Shown here: positions 45,410 through 55,942 of the stretch, in pieces | How the letters are laid out: the number at the start of each line of letters is the position of its first letter | How positions within the stretch are numbered: position 1 is the first letter of the stretch | Assembly (NCBI RefSeq): GCF_007830265.1 | Contig: NZ_VLKE01000001.1 | Location: forward strand, 4,712,001-4,776,000 | From: Micromonospora olivasterospora | GTDB taxonomy: Bacteria > Actinomycetota > Actinomycetes > Mycobacteriales > Micromonosporaceae | DNA: 64,000 nucleotides | Reading direction: 5' to 3' | The notes under the pieces: generated by a model | What the model was told of the DNA's origin: nothing | Seen by the model: the letters and a program-made list of their open reading frames with translations, nothing else | The model's database searches: none | Program-made: the position numbers and the translations under genes

Positions 45410-46192
45410 CTAGTTCGCCGTCCAGCCCCCGTCGAGGGCGATCGAGGCGCCGGTGATGAACGAGGCCGGCGGGGAGCACAGGTAGGCGACCAGCTCCGCG
45501 ACCTCCTCCGGCTCGATCAGCCGCTTGATCGCGGCCCGGGCCAGCATGATCTTCTCCACCACCTCGGACTCCGGGATGCCGTGGGTGGCCGCCTGGTCGG
45601 CGATCTGGCTCTCCACCAGCGCGGTCCGCACGTACGCCGGGTTGATGCAGTTCGCCGTCACCCCGTGCGCCGCGCCCTCCAACGCGACCACCTTCGACAG
45701 CCCCTCGAGGGCGTGCTTGGCGGAGACGTACGCCGACTTGTACGCCGAGGCGCGCAGCCCGTGTACGGAGGAGATGTTGACGATCCGGCCCCAGCCCCGG
45801 GCGTACATGTGCGGCAGGGCGCGCCGGACGAGCAGGAACGGCGCCTCCACCATCACCCGGTGGATGTCGGCGAAGCGCTCGGCCGGGAAGTCCTGCACCG
45901 GCGCGACGTGCTGCAACCCGGCGTTGTTGACCACGATGTCCACCGCGGCGTCGAGCCGGTCGACCGCCGACGCGTCGGCCAGGTCGACCCCCTCGGCCCG
46001 GCCGTCCGCCTCGGCCGCGACCTCCTTGGCCGCCTCGACGTTGCGGTCGACCACCAGCACGGACGCGCCGGCCGCGGCCAGCCGCAGTGCGCAGGCCCGG
46101 CCGATGCCGCTGCCACCGCCGGTGACGAGGGCGGTGCGACCGGTCAGGTCGACCTGTACGACGTGGGGGACCGCCACGGGTTCTGCCGTCAT
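45410..46192 (-). CDS. 3-hydroxybutyrate dehydrogenase (short-chain dehydrogenase)
   Basis: 260-residue SDR enzyme: NAD site [13 protein letters not shown] (near 23-35), NNAG (near 88-91), catalytic Ser in NISSVHG, and Tyr/Lys in [11 protein letters not shown]. The end [19 protein letters not shown] and the [17 protein letters not shown] block match 3-hydroxybutyrate dehydrogenases, which oxidise D-3-hydroxybutyrate to acetoacetate in ketone-body/PHB use. ATG 46192. Confidence 0.82.
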   Translation of the reverse strand: MTAEPVAVPHVVQVDLTGRTALVTGGGSGIGRACALRLAAAGASVLVVDRNVEAAKEVAAEADGRAEGVDLADASAVDRLDAAVDIVVNNAGLQHVAPVQDFPAERFADIHRVMVEAPFLLVRRALPHMYARGWGRIVNISSVHGLRASAYKSAYVSAKHALEGLSKVVALEGAAHGVTANCINPAYVRTALVESQIADQAATHGIPESEVVEKIMLARAAIKRLIEPEEVAELVAYLCSPPASFITGASIALDGGWTAN

Positions 46193-46441
46193 GGCGCAAG
46201 AAGTTACGAGTTGCGTGGCCCAACGCACATGGGGTGGCGACACATACTCGCCGGCCGAACTGTGTGGCGGGCTCACCGCGTTCGGCCCCTCGACGGGTCG
46301 CCGGTGGTGGGGGAGCTGGCCGCCGGCCTGCCGGCGGGAACCTCGTCACGGCCCCGGCCGGCGTGTCCCCGGCGGCGGGCGTCCGGGGCGACCAGTAGGG
46401 TGTCGAACACACGTACTGCCGACGGTCGGGGAGGAGGCGGC
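46193..46441. promoter_or_regulatory. Divergent promoter region, 3-hydroxybutyrate dehydrogenase and ruvC
   Basis: About 250 bp. An AT-richer patch next to the dehydrogenase contains an inverted TGCGT/ACGCA pair (6-base spacer, near 46214-46230) that could be the site of the PucR-type regulator. TAGGGT (46395-46400) lies ~45 bp before the ruvC GTG as a -10. Confidence 0.35.
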
Positions 46442-46969
46442 GTGCGCGTGCTGGGCGTCGACCCGGGGCTGACCCGGTGCGGGGTCGGCGTGGTCGAGGG
46501 CGTGCCGGGTCGCCCCTGCACCCTGGTCGCCTACTACGTCGTCCACACCGATCCCGAGGACGGGCTGCCGGCGCGCCTGCTGCACCTGGACACCTCGCTC
46601 ACCCGGCTGGTCGCCGAGCACCGCCCCGACAGCGTCGCCGTCGAGCGGGTGTTCAGCCAGCACAACGTCCGCACGGTGATGGGCACCGCGCAGGCCAGCG
46701 GCATCGCCGTGCTGGCCGGCGCCCGGGCCGGGCTGCCCGTGCAGACCTACACTCCGAGCGAGGTGAAGGCGGCCGTCACCGGCTCCGGCCAGGCGGACAA
46801 GGCGCAGATGACGGCCATGGTCACCCGGCTGCTGCGGCTGCCCGAGCCGCCGCGGCCGGCCGACGCCGCCGACGCCCTCGCACTGGCCATCTGCCACGTC
46901 TGGCGCGGCGGGACGCGCTCGAAGCTGGCCGCCGCGGCCGACCGGGCCCGACGAGGAGGAACACGATGA
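46442..46969 (+). CDS. ruvC: Holliday junction resolvase RuvC
   Basis: 175-residue endonuclease with the four acidic catalytic residues in GVDPGLT (Asp6), VAVERVF (Glu), and near the end [12 protein letters not shown] (two Asp). GTG 46442 is the standard start ([10 protein letters not shown]). Its stop overlaps ruvA (ATGA). It forms the operon ruvC-ruvA-ruvB for branch migration and resolution in recombinational repair. Confidence 0.95.
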   Translation: MRVLGVDPGLTRCGVGVVEGVPGRPCTLVAYYVVHTDPEDGLPARLLHLDTSLTRLVAEHRPDSVAVERVFSQHNVRTVMGTAQASGIAVLAGARAGLPVQTYTPSEVKAAVTGSGQADKAQMTAMVTRLLRLPEPPRPADAADALALAICHVWRGGTRSKLAAAADRARRGGTR

Positions 46970-47568
46970 TCGCCAGTGTGCGCGGCACGGTCACCGCGAC
47001 CGGTCCGGACCACGCGGTGGTGGAGGTCGGCGGGGTCGGCCTCGCGGTGCAGTGCGCTCCCGCCACCCTCGCCGAGCTGCGGGTCGGCGAGCCGGCCCGG
47101 CTCGCGACCAGCCTGGTGGTCCGGGAGGACTCGCTCACCCTGTACGGCTTCGCCGACGACGACGCCAAGCAGCTGTTCGAGCTGCTCCAGACGGCCAGCG
47201 GAGTGGGGCCCCGGCTGGCCCAGGCGGTGCTCGCCGTGCACACCCCGGACGCCGTGCGCAAGGCGATCGCCAACGCCGACACCGCCGCCCTGACCCGGGT
47301 GCCCGGCATCGGCAAGAAGGGCGCCGAGCGCCTCGTCCTGGAGTTGCGTGACCGGATCGGCCCAGTGCCGGTGGCGCCGGACGGCGCCGTCGGGGTGACC
47401 GCGGGCGCGTGGCCCGACCAGGTCCGCCAGGCCCTCGTCGGGCTCGGCTGGGCGGCCGCCCAGGCCGATCAGGCCGTGGCCGCCGTCGCCGAGACGGTCG
47501 ACGGCGCGCCCCCGCCCGTGCCGGTCCTGCTCAAGCAGGCCATCCGCCTCCTCGGCCGGACCCGATGA
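46966..47568 (+). CDS. ruvA: Holliday junction branch migration protein RuvA
   Basis: 200 residues: OB-fold domain ([20 protein letters not shown]), two helix-hairpin-helix motifs ([17 protein letters not shown] and [19 protein letters not shown]), an acidic-linker region, and domain III ([19 protein letters not shown]) that contacts RuvB. ATG overlaps the ruvC stop and its own stop overlaps ruvB. Confidence 0.95.
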   Translation: MIASVRGTVTATGPDHAVVEVGGVGLAVQCAPATLAELRVGEPARLATSLVVREDSLTLYGFADDDAKQLFELLQTASGVGPRLAQAVLAVHTPDAVRKAIANADTAALTRVPGIGKKGAERLVLELRDRIGPVPVAPDGAVGVTAGAWPDQVRQALVGLGWAAAQADQAVAAVAETVDGAPPPVPVLLKQAIRLLGRTR

Positions 47569-48641
47569 CGGGGGAGGACCTCGTCTCGGCGTACGTCAGC
47601 GACGCCGAGCGGGACGCGGAGGCCAGCGTCCGGCCCAAGCGGCTGGAGGAGTTCATCGCCCAGCACCGGGTCCGCGACCAGCTCGACCTGCTGCTCAAGG
47701 GCGCGATGCGGCGCGGCTCCCCGCCGGACCACATCCTCCTGTCCGGGCCGCCTGGCCTCGGGAAAACGACGTTGGCCAATATCGTGGCGGCCGAGCTGGG
47801 CTCGGGCATCCGGGTGACCAGCGGCCCGGTCATCGAGCGCTCCGGCGACCTGGCGGCGATCCTGACCAGTCTCGCCGAGGGCGACGTGCTGTTCATCGAC
47901 GAGATTCACCGCATCGCCAAGCCGGCGGAGGAGCTGCTGTACAGCGCGATGGAGGACTTCCGGGTCGACGTAATCGTCGGCAAGGGCCCGGGCGCCACGG
48001 CGATCCCGCTGGACGTCGAGCCGTTCACCCTGGTCGGCGCGACCACCCGGTCCGGGCTGCTGACCGGGCCGATGCGCGACCGCTTCGGCTTCGTCGCGCA
48101 CCTGGACTTCTACTCGCCGGCCGACCTGGAGGCGCTGCTGCGCCGCTCGGCGCGCATCCTGGGCGTGCCGATCACCGACGGCGGCGCCGCCGAGATCGCC
48201 GGCCGCTCCCGGGGCACCCCCCGGATCGCCAACCGGCTGCTGCGCCGGGTCCGCGACTTCGCCGAGGTCCGGGCCGACGGCGTGGTGACCGTGGAGACCG
48301 CCCGGGCGGCCCTGGCCGTGTACGACGTGGACGCGCTCGGCCTGGACCGGCTCGACCGGGCGGTGCTCACGGCCCTGGTCGACTCGTTCCGCGGCGGCCC
48401 GGTGGGCCTGTCCACCCTGGCGGTCGCGGTGGGAGAGCAGCCGGACACCGTCGAGGAGGTGTGCGAGCCGTTCCTGGTGCGGGCCGGGCTGCTCGCGCGT
48501 ACGCCCCGGGGGCGGGTGGCCACCGAGGCTGCCTGGCAGCATCTGGGGCGTACGCCGCCGAATGGTACATTTGGTCCCGTCTCCCCTTCCGCGCCGGATC
48601 TGTTCTCCGCCGCGCCCGATGCCGCCGCCGGTCAGCCGTGA
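47565..48641 (+). CDS. ruvB: Holliday junction branch migration ATPase RuvB
   Basis: 358-residue AAA+ motor: Walker [13 protein letters not shown], Walker B LFIDEIHR, sensor 1 GATTRSG, arginine finger in GPMRDRFGF, sensor 2 [12 protein letters not shown], and the winged-helix end ([19 protein letters not shown], then STLA). Full length with an extra ~25-residue Ala/Pro tail. Third gene of the coupled ruvCAB operon. Confidence 0.96.
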   Translation: MTGEDLVSAYVSDAERDAEASVRPKRLEEFIAQHRVRDQLDLLLKGAMRRGSPPDHILLSGPPGLGKTTLANIVAAELGSGIRVTSGPVIERSGDLAAILTSLAEGDVLFIDEIHRIAKPAEELLYSAMEDFRVDVIVGKGPGATAIPLDVEPFTLVGATTRSGLLTGPMRDRFGFVAHLDFYSPADLEALLRRSARILGVPITDGGAAEIAGRSRGTPRIANRLLRRVRDFAEVRADGVVTVETARAALAVYDVDALGLDRLDRAVLTALVDSFRGGPVGLSTLAVAVGEQPDTVEEVCEPFLVRAGLLARTPRGRVATEAAWQHLGRTPPNGTFGPVSPSAPDLFSAAPDAAAGQP

Positions 48642-48779
48642 TCCCATCGTGATCTGCGTCGCATTCGGCGTTCCCAGGCGCAGCGACTAGACTCGCCGCG
48701 GTCTGTACAGGACGTGAGAATCCGCCTCCGCTCCGGCGCCACTCGTGCCGGGCCGGGGCCAATGGGAAGGTCAGTAACC

Positions 48780-49127
48780 GTGCTCTACGCAGCAGCGGGC
48801 GGCGGGGGAGGCGGCAGCCTCATGCCGCTCCTCATGATCGCCCTGCTCTTCGGCGTCATGTACTTCATGATGATCCGCCCCCAGCAGAAGCGCCGCCGCG
48901 AGGCGCAGCAGATGCAGTCCGCCCTCGCCCCCGGCGACGAGGTGGTCACCATCGGCGGTCTCTACGGCACGGTGACCGGCGTCGACGACGACACCGTCCT
49001 GCTCGAGGTCGCTCCCGGCGTGCAGACCCGGTACGCGCGTCCGGCCATCGCCCGGGTGGTCAGCCAGGCCGAGCGGGTCGAGTCGACCGAGCCGGCCGTC
49101 GAGGAAGCCGAGACCGTCAAGGAGTGA
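48780..49127 (+). CDS. yajC: Preprotein translocase subunit YajC
   Basis: 115 residues: Gly-rich start, one transmembrane helix (LMPLLMIALLFGVMYFMMI), the signature RPQQKRRREAQQMQSAL and a beta domain (GDEVVTIGGLYGTVTGVDDD). GTG 48780 follows GGGAAGG by 9 bases; a TAGACT -10 lies at 48687-48692. Partner of SecDF in the accessory Sec complex, encoded downstream. Confidence 0.93.
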   Translation: MLYAAAGGGGGGSLMPLLMIALLFGVMYFMMIRPQQKRRREAQQMQSALAPGDEVVTIGGLYGTVTGVDDDTVLLEVAPGVQTRYARPAIARVVSQAERVESTEPAVEEAETVKE

Positions 49128-49351
49128 CCTCCGTTGCCCGACGGGGCAGCGAAGGCGCCGCTAAAACTGGATAGTTGGGTCGACACCCGACGCCGGCGCG
49201 CGACGACCGCCGGTCGGCGCACCCGCGCCGGCCCCTGGGCCGTCGTGCCGGCGTCGGGTTGCCGGCCAGCACAGACACGTCGCCGGATCCCCGGCCCGAC
49301 AACCGTCGCTGCCGCGCCCGCGGCGCGGCCGTACAGGGAGACAGGACAGCC

Positions 49352-51289
49352 GTGGCACCACCTCAGGGACAGATGCGGCCCGGACGGCAGCTCGCCGTGC
49401 TCGGGCTCATCTTCGTCGTCCTCTATCTTTTGGTCTTCTTCGCGGGCGGCGCCACGGGTGGCTGGAAGGACCGGCTCGAGCCGCGGCTCGGCCTGGACCT
49501 GATCGGCGGCACCCGGATGACGCTGGAGGCGACGAACAGCCTCGACGGCAGGCCCCCGACGAGGGAGAACCTGGAGGAGGCCCGCCAGATCATCGAGAGC
49601 CGGGTCAACGCCTTCGGCGTGGCCGAGGCCGAGGTGGTCACCGAGGGCAACCGGAACATCGTCATCTCCCTGCCCGGCGAGAACCGGGACCTCGGGGACG
49701 TGGGCGACGCGGCCGAGCTGCGCTTCCGCAAGGTGCTCAAGGCCGCCGACGGCAGCGGCCAGACGGCCCCGCCGGCCGCGACGCCCACGCCGGCCCCGTC
49801 CGGCAGCGCGTCGCCCGCGCCGTCCGGCAGCGCCTCCCCGGCGCCGTCCGGCAGCGCCTCCCCGGCGCCATCGGGCAGCGCCGCGCCCTCGGCGAAGGCG
49901 GGCGCGTCGCCGAGCGCCGGCGGCCAGGGCGGCATGGCGCCGGCCCCGAGCGCCACCCCGTCGGCCTCCGCCTCGCCGAGCGCCGCCGCGCCGTCGCCGA
50001 GCGCCAGTGCCGAGCCGGTGCCGCAGGGCGTCGAGGAGCAGCGCAAGGCCGTCGAGCAGAAGGTCGGCGCGGCCGCGTGGCAGACGGCGAGCGGGCTGCA
50101 GGGCCCGGCCGACCTCACCGCCGACCCGTCGCTGGCGGAGAAGCTCAAGCCGTTCGGCAGGCTCACCCCGCGCGAGGTCGCGGTGCTGTCGCCGGAGATG
50201 CAGTTCAACGTCCCCACCATCAGCTGCGAGCAGCTCGACAACCGGCCGGCGGCGTCGATCAAGGACGAGAAGCAGAAGGCGGTCGCCTGCGAGGACGGCG
50301 CCGTAAAATACCTGCTCGACGTCGGCAAGGTGCTCGGCACCGACGTGAGCGACGCCAACGCGGTGCTCGACCAGACCAGCTCCTGGGTGGTCAGCCTGAA
50401 CTTCACCGGCGACGGCCAGAAGAAGTGGACCGAGCTGACCCGCGAGGCGTTCAACAACACCGGCCAGGCCTGCGACCAGACCGCGCTGGGCCAGGACGGC
50501 AAGTGCCGGGTCGCCGTGGTGCTCGACAACAAGATCGTCTCGTCCCCGGAGATCCAGGGCGTACTGACCGGTGACTCGCAGATCACCGGCAACTTCGACA
50601 ACAAGTCGGCCAGCAAGCTGGCCGGCCAGCTCCGCTACGGCGCGCTGCCGGTCACCTTCGAGCCGCAGGAGCAGCAGAACGTCACCGCCACCCTCGGTGC
50701 CAGCCACCTGCGCGCGGGCCTGCTCGCCGCCGGCATCGGCATGCTGCTGGTCATCATCTACTCGTTCTTCTACTACCGCCTGCTCGGCTCGGTGATCTTC
50801 CTGAGCCTGGTGCTGTCGGCGCTGCTGGTCTTCGGCGCGCTGGTGGTGCTCGGCCGGCAGATCGGCTTCACCCTGACGCTCGCCGGCATCGCCGGCATGA
50901 TCGTCTCGCTCGGCGTGGCGGCGGACTCGTTCGTCATCTACTTCGAGCGGCTCAAGGACGAGATCCGCGAGGGACGCAGCCCGCGTAGCGCCGTGCCGCG
51001 TGCCTGGATCCGGGCGCGCCGCACGATCATCTCGGCGAACGCCATCACCATCCTGTCCGCGGTGGTGCTCTACGTCGTCTCGGTCGGCGCGGTGAAGGGC
51101 TTCGCCTTCGCCCTCGGCCTGGCCACGATCCTCGACCTGGTCGTGGTCTTCCTCTTCCGTCACCCGATCATGACGATGTTCGCCCGGACCCGGGCGTTCC
51201 TGTCCCCGCGGGTCAGCGGTCTCGGCCGGATCCTCCCGCCCCCGCGGACCGAGCAGGCCACCCGCACCTCGCGCGTCAAGGAGGCCTGA
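49352..51289 (+). CDS. secD: Protein translocase subunit SecD
   Basis: 645-residue proton-driven Sec accessory subunit. Helix 1 (LAVLGLIFVVLYLLVFFAGG), then the P1 periplasmic domain (LGLDLIGGTRMTLEA; ESRVNAFGVAEAEV). A low-complexity Ala/Pro/Ser insert (~140-245) follows, then the head region (WVVSLNFTGDGQKKWTELT; CRVAVVLDNKIVSSPEI) and helices 2-6 with GAVVLLGR-type segments and SLGVAADSFVIYFERLKDE (conserved Asp). The insert includes four 24-bp repeats coding for SGSASPAP. GTG 49352; ATG 49373 possible. Confidence 0.93.
   Translation: MAPPQGQMRPGRQLAVLGLIFVVLYLLVFFAGGATGGWKDRLEPRLGLDLIGGTRMTLEATNSLDGRPPTRENLEEARQIIESRVNAFGVAEAEVVTEGNRNIVISLPGENRDLGDVGDAAELRFRKVLKAADGSGQTAPPAATPTPAPSGSASPAPSGSASPAPSGSASPAPSGSAAPSAKAGASPSAGGQGGMAPAPSATPSASASPSAAAPSPSASAEPVPQGVEEQRKAVEQKVGAAAWQTASGLQGPADLTADPSLAEKLKPFGRLTPREVAVLSPEMQFNVPTISCEQLDNRPAASIKDEKQKAVACEDGAVKYLLDVGKVLGTDVSDANAVLDQTSSWVVSLNFTGDGQKKWTELTREAFNNTGQACDQTALGQDGKCRVAVVLDNKIVSSPEIQGVLTGDSQITGNFDNKSASKLAGQLRYGALPVTFEPQEQQNVTATLGASHLRAGLLAAGIGMLLVIIYSFFYYRLLGSVIFLSLVLSALLVFGALVVLGRQIGFTLTLAGIAGMIVSLGVAADSFVIYFERLKDEIREGRSPRSAVPRAWIRARRTIISANAITILSAVVLYVVSVGAVKGFAFALGLATILDLVVVFLFRHPIMTMFARTRAFLSPRVSGLGRILPPPRTEQATRTSRVKEA
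49798..49893 (+). repeat. 24-bp in-frame tandem repeats within secD
   Basis: About four units, three near-identical, coding SGSASPAP, with synonymous drift. They extend the flexible Ala/Pro/Ser insert in the P1 domain. Confidence 0.85.
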
Positions 51290-51290
51290 G

Positions 51291-52477
51291 ATGGCTGCTA
51301 AGAGTGGGCTGGCGAGCCGCCTCTACCGGGGTGAGGCGGGCCTCGACGTCGTGGGCCGGCGCAAGCTGTGGTTCACCGTCGCCGGCGCGCTGATCCTGGT
51401 CGCCGTGCTCAGCTTCGCCCTGCGCGGCTTCAGCCTGGGCATCGAGTTCGCCGGCGGCAACTCGTTCCAGGTGCCGGCGAGCGTCGGCACCCTGGAGCAG
51501 GCCGAGCTCAAGGTCGGCGACGCGTTGGGGACCGCGGGCGGCGGAGCCAAGGTGGTCACCGCGCAGAAGGTCGGCGGCCCCGGCGGCGACTCCTACGAGC
51601 TGCGCACCACGCAGCTCAGCGCCGAGCAGGCCAACGCGGTGAAGGCCGAGATCGCCCGCGAGTTCGGGATCGACCCGGCCCAGATCAGCGGCAACCAGGT
51701 GAGTGAGGCCTGGGGCAGCCAGGTCACGGAGCGGGCGCTGCTCGGTCTGGTGATCTTCATCGCGCTGGTGATGGTCTACCTGATCCTGCGGTTCGAGTGG
51801 CGGATGGCCGTGGCCGCGGTCTCCTCGCTGTTCATGAACCTGATCCTCACCGCCGGCATCTACTCGCTGGTCGGCTTCGAGGTCACCCCGTCGACGATCA
51901 TCGGCTTCCTCACGATCCTGGGCTTCGCGCTCTACGACGTGGTGGTGGTCTTCGACAAGGTCCAGGAGAACACCCGGGGCATCACCGCGAACAACAACCA
52001 GACGTACGGCGACGCGGCGAACCTGGCGATCAACCAGAGCCTGATGCGGTCGCTGAACACGTCCGTGGTCGCGCTGCTCCCGGTCGGCGGCCTGCTCTTC
52101 ATCGGCGCCGGCCTGCTGGGCGCCGGCACCCTGAAGGATCTCGGCCTGGTGCTCTTCGTCGGTATGGCCGTCGCGTTCCTGACGTCCATCCTGCTGGCCA
52201 CCCCGCTGCTGGTGCTCCTCAAGAACTACGAGCCGCGGATCCAGGCGCACAACAAGCGGGTGCTGGCCCGCCGGGCCGCCCTGGCCGGGGCGGAGGCCAC
52301 CGGGAAGGGCGGCGCGCGGGCCGAGACCTCCGACGAGCCGATCGACCCGGAGGCGGCGGCCCTGGCCGGGCCGCGCCGAAGGTGGGCGCCGGCCGGCCGG
52401 CAAGCGCCCGAGCGGCGCGCGGGGCGGTCGCCCGCCGCGGCGGCGGCAACCGGCCGGGCGGCGCGAAGCGTCGCTGA
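51291..52477 (+). CDS. secF: Protein translocase subunit SecF, C-terminal frameshifts
   Basis: Six-helix SecF: helix 1 (LWFTVAGALILVAVLSFALR), P4-type periplasmic domain (GIEFAGGNSFQVP), helices 2-6 with TIIGFLTILGFALYDVVVVF (conserved Asp) and ATPLLVLLKNYEPR. The core to about residue 340 is intact. From 52368-52370 (a G run) the basic tail switches frame: PKVGA, then RPSGARGGRPP and GNRPGGAKRR lie in other frames. A natural stop is TGA at 52477, which implies two or three single-base indels in a GC-rich tail. Function is probably kept, as only the tail is affected. Confidence 0.88.
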
Positions 52478-52506
52478 CGGGAGCGGGCACCCGGTAGCAA
52501 ACGGTG

Positions 52507-52556
52507 CGACGGCGTCCTTCATGCTGTGCGGGCGGCGTGAAGGACGCCGTCGTCGT
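52507..52556 (+). terminator. Terminator between secF and apt
   Basis: 15-bp perfect stem (52507-52521 with 52538-52552; arms GACGGCGTCCTTCA and complement) around a 16-base loop, followed by TCGTT. It separates the sec genes from apt. Confidence 0.7.
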
Positions 52557-52577
52557 TGGAAGGGAGACGGGACCGCC

Positions 52578-53143
52578 GTGACGGAGACGCACAGCGCCGC
52601 GGTAGGGGAGACAGCGGCCCGCAGGTCGCCGAACTGGTCGCCAGCCGGGTGCTGGACGTACCGGACTTTCCCAAGCCGGGCGTCATCTTCAAGGACCTGA
52701 TGCCGCTCTTCGCCGACGGCGACGTGTTCCGTGAGGTGATCGACGGGATCGTGGCGTACCACGGGCGGGACTCGTTCGACGCGGTCGTCGGGATCGAGGC
52801 CCGGGGCTTCGTGATCGCGGCGGCCATCGCGTACGCCACGGGAGTCGGCGTGGTCCCGGTGCGCAAGGCCGGCAAGCTGCCCCGCGCCACCCACTCCGCC
52901 TCGTACGCGCTGGAGTACGGCGAGGCGACGCTGGAGGTGCACCAGGACGCCTTCACGGCCGGCCACCGGGTGCTGGTGGTCGACGACGTGCTGGCCACCG
53001 GCGGCACGGCCGAGGCGACCCTCGACCTGGTGGAGCGGGCCGGCGGCACGGTCGCCGGCTTCACGGTGCTGATGGAGTTGGGCTTCCTCAAGGGTCGGGA
53101 GCGGCTTGCCCCGCGGCCGGTGCACGCCCTGCTCAGCATCTGA
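52578..53143 (+). CDS. apt: Adenine phosphoribosyltransferase, N-terminal frameshift
   Basis: Purine-salvage enzyme converting adenine and PRPP to AMP. GTG 52578 starts VTETHSAAVG, then a base is missing in the G run 52605-52608. The remainder continues in the next frame: QVAELVASRVLDVPDFPKPG, DAVVGIEARGFVIAAAIA, the PRPP-binding loop VLVVDDVLATGGTAEA and LMELGFLKGRERL. With one base restored it has ~188 residues. Position between secF and relA is the conserved actinobacterial order. Confidence 0.88.
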
Positions 53144-53168
53144 GCGTCCGTCCTGCGGTGGTGGCTGG

Positions 53169-53187
53169 GGTCCGCCGGGCGCGGACC
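53169..53187 (+). terminator. Short hairpin after apt
   Basis: 7-bp stem GGTCCGC/GCGGACC with a 5-base loop, 25 bases after the apt stop. No T run; a weak terminator at best. Confidence 0.3.
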
Positions 53188-53452
53188 GCCCACGCGCCGT
53201 CAGGAGTCGATCACGATACGTCCGGGTTGTCCGGACGCGGTTGGCGGCCCGGGCGCCCGGTCCGTGCCCGGTTGACCGGTCGGATGCGGACGGCCGTCGG
53301 AAGGACCCCGGCCGGTACGTCCGGCGGAGCGGCGGGGCACCGTCCGTGCGGGTAGCATTGCCCTTTGCTGACCCGGGCGGGTGACCGTCAGGGTGGCGGA
53401 AGACCAGGCTGGCCGGCACGGCTGGCATACCCGGCGAGCGGTGAGGAGGCCG
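53188..53452 (+). promoter_or_regulatory. relA promoter region
   Basis: About 265 bp upstream of the preferred relA start. TAGCAT at 53352-53357 is a plausible -10, giving a ~90-base leader to GTG 53453. No gene is seen. Confidence 0.4.
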
Positions 53453-55930
53453 GTGTCCCACGATGTCGTCCCTCCGGTGGAGGGCACGGTGCACCCGACA
53501 GGCGACGCTGACGGTTCGGTGACCGACCGGGGCGCTGACGCCCGGGGCACGGTCCCCGGGAACGGCGCGGGGCCCGCCCGCGCCGACGGCGGCACGCCGG
53601 GTGCCGGAGTCGTGGCGCCGTTCCCGGCCGGGGGCGCCAGCGAGCCGTCGCCGAGCGCCGGCTTCGCCCTCTCCAACGCGCCGACGGGCCGGCGGGTGCG
53701 CGCCCGCCTGGCCCGGTTCAACGCGCCCTGGCAGACCTCGCAGGTCAGCGAGGTGCTGGAGCCGCTGATCTCCAGCCACCGGGAAAACCACCCGAAGGCC
53801 GACGCGCGACTGGTCCAGCGCGCCTTCGACACGGCGGCCCGCTGGCACTCCGGCCAGTACCGCAAGTCCGGCGATCCGTACATCACCCACCCGCTCGCGG
53901 TGGCCACCATCCTGGCCAACCTCGGGATGGACACGACAACCCTGGTCGCGGCGCTGCTGCACGACACGATCGAGGACACCGAGTACACCCTCGACCAGAT
54001 GCGGGCGGACTTCGGCGGCGAGGTGGCGCTGCTCGTCGACGGGGTGACCAAGCTCGACAAGGTCAAGCTGGGCGACGCGGCCAAGGCGGAGACGATCCGC
54101 AAGATGGTCGTGGCGATGGCCAAGGATCCGCGGGTCCTGGTGATCAAGCTGGCCGACCGGCTGCACAACATGCGCACGCTGACCTTCCTGCCCCGCCCGA
54201 AGCAGGAGCAGAAGGCCAAGGAGACGCTGGAGATCCTCGCCCCGCTGGCCCACCGGCTGGGCATGAACACGATCAAGTGGGAGCTGGAGGACCTGGCCTT
54301 CGGCACGCTGTTCCCCAAGCGGTACGAGGAGATCAACCGCCTGATCGGGGAGCACCAGCCGCAGCGGGAGGCGCTGCTGCGCCAGGTCACCCAGAAGGTG
54401 GGCACCGACCTCAAGGCCGCGAAGATCAAGGCGGAGGTCACGGGCCGGCCGAAGCACCTGTACTCGATCTACCAGAAGATGATCGTGCGGGGCCGCGACT
54501 TCAACGACATCTACGACCTGGTCGGGGTGCGCATCCTGGTCGACACGGTGCGGGACTGCTACGCGGCGCTGGGCGTGATCCACGCGAACTGGCAGCCGGT
54601 GCCGGGCCGGTTCAAGGACTACATCGCGATGCCCAAGTTCAACATGTACCAGTCGCTGCACACGACGGTCATCGGGCCCACCGGCAAGCCGGTGGAGATG
54701 CAGATCCGCACGTACGCGATGCACCGCACCGCCGAGTTCGGCATCGCCGCGCACTGGAAGTACAAGGAGCACAAGGGCACCCAGATCGTCGGCCCGCCGG
54801 CGCACATCGACGAGATGACCTGGCTGCGGCAGCTGCTGGACTGGCAGCGGGAGGCGGCGGACCCGAGCGAGTTCCTCGACGCGCTGCGCTTCGACCTGTC
54901 CAGCCAGGAGGTGTACGTCTTCACCCCGAAGGGCGACGTCATCCCGCTGCCGACGGGGTCGACGCCGGTGGACTTCGCGTACGCGGTGCACACCGAGGTC
55001 GGGCACAAGTGCATCGGGGCGCGGGTCAACGGCAAGCTGGTGCCGCTGGAGTCGACGCTGTCCAACGGCGACGTGATCGAGATCTTCACGTCGAAGTCCG
55101 ACACGGCGGGGCCGACGCAGGACTGGCTGGGCTTCGTCAAGAGCCCGCGGGCGCGCACGAAGATCCGTCAGTACTTCAACAAGGAGCGGCGCGAGGAGGC
55201 GATCGAGGCCGGCAAGGACGCGATCGTCAAGGCGATGCGCAAGCAGGGCATGCCGTTGCAGCGGATGCTCACCTCCGACGCGCTGATGTCGATCGCCCGG
55301 GACCTGCACCTGGCCGACGTGGCGTCGCTGTACGCGGCGGTCGGCGACAGCCAGGTCTCGGCGCAGTCGGTGGTGCAGAAGCTGATGGCCGCGTACGGCG
55401 GCGAGGAGGGCGCGGCGGAGGACATCGCCGAGACCGCCGTCGCCACCCGGCCGCCGCGCAGCCGGGCCAGCAGCCACGACCCGGGCGTGGTCGTGCGCGG
55501 GGTCAGCGATGTCTGGATCAAGCTGGCCCGCTGCTGCACCCCGGTCCCGCCCGACGCCGTGTTCGGCTTCGTCACCCGCTCCGGCGGGGTGAGCGTGCAC
55601 CGTGACGACTGCGCCAACGCCGAGGACCTCAAGGCGCAGGGCGAGCGGGTGGTCGAGGTGAGCTGGAAGCTCACCTCCGCCTCCACGTTCCTGGTGGCGA
55701 TCCAGGTCGAGGCCCTCGACCGGCACAAGCTGCTGGCCGACGTGACCCGGGTGCTCTCCGACGAGCGGGTCAACATCCTCTCCGCCACCGTCACCACCAC
55801 CCGCGACCGGGTCGCGGTGAGCCGGTTCAGCTTCGAGATGGCCGACCCGAAGCACCTGGGCCACCTGCTGGCCGCCGTGCGCAAGGTCGACGGCGTCTTC
55901 GACGCGTACCGGGTCACCTCGGGCGCCTGA
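53453..55930 (+). CDS. relA: Bifunctional (p)ppGpp synthetase/hydrolase (Rel)
   Basis: 825-residue long RSH protein for the stringent response. The HD hydrolase domain has [22 protein letters not shown] and [11 protein letters not shown]. The synthetase domain has [13 protein letters not shown] and [23 protein letters not shown] ([20 protein letters not shown]), the helical/zinc-finger region ([20 protein letters not shown]) and ACT ([20 protein letters not shown]) follow. The metal-binding His/Asp residues are kept, so hydrolase activity is expected. GTG 53453 is preferred; GTG 53381 adds 24 residues. The first ~75 residues are disordered and Gly/Pro-rich. Confidence 0.94.
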   Translation: MSHDVVPPVEGTVHPTGDADGSVTDRGADARGTVPGNGAGPARADGGTPGAGVVAPFPAGGASEPSPSAGFALSNAPTGRRVRARLARFNAPWQTSQVSEVLEPLISSHRENHPKADARLVQRAFDTAARWHSGQYRKSGDPYITHPLAVATILANLGMDTTTLVAALLHDTIEDTEYTLDQMRADFGGEVALLVDGVTKLDKVKLGDAAKAETIRKMVVAMAKDPRVLVIKLADRLHNMRTLTFLPRPKQEQKAKETLEILAPLAHRLGMNTIKWELEDLAFGTLFPKRYEEINRLIGEHQPQREALLRQVTQKVGTDLKAAKIKAEVTGRPKHLYSIYQKMIVRGRDFNDIYDLVGVRILVDTVRDCYAALGVIHANWQPVPGRFKDYIAMPKFNMYQSLHTTVIGPTGKPVEMQIRTYAMHRTAEFGIAAHWKYKEHKGTQIVGPPAHIDEMTWLRQLLDWQREAADPSEFLDALRFDLSSQEVYVFTPKGDVIPLPTGSTPVDFAYAVHTEVGHKCIGARVNGKLVPLESTLSNGDVIEIFTSKSDTAGPTQDWLGFVKSPRARTKIRQYFNKERREEAIEAGKDAIVKAMRKQGMPLQRMLTSDALMSIARDLHLADVASLYAAVGDSQVSAQSVVQKLMAAYGGEEGAAEDIAETAVATRPPRSRASSHDPGVVVRGVSDVWIKLARCCTPVPPDAVFGFVTRSGGVSVHRDDCANAEDLKAQGERVVEVSWKLTSASTFLVAIQVEALDRHKLLADVTRVLSDERVNILSATVTTTRDRVAVSRFSFEMADPKHLGHLLAAVRKVDGVFDAYRVTSGA

Positions 55931-55942
55931 CGGCCGGATCCC

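Noticed and set aside
28239..46441. A complete prophage, ICE or defence island.
   Set aside because: Only an integrase fragment and one IS are present. No structural, conjugation or restriction genes are found, and the remainder is ordinary chromosomal genes and remnants.
52370..52480. Programmed ribosomal frameshifting in the secF tail.
   Set aside because: Several shifts would be needed within 80 bp, there is no slippery heptamer, and similar indels occur in other GC runs, so sequence error is simpler.
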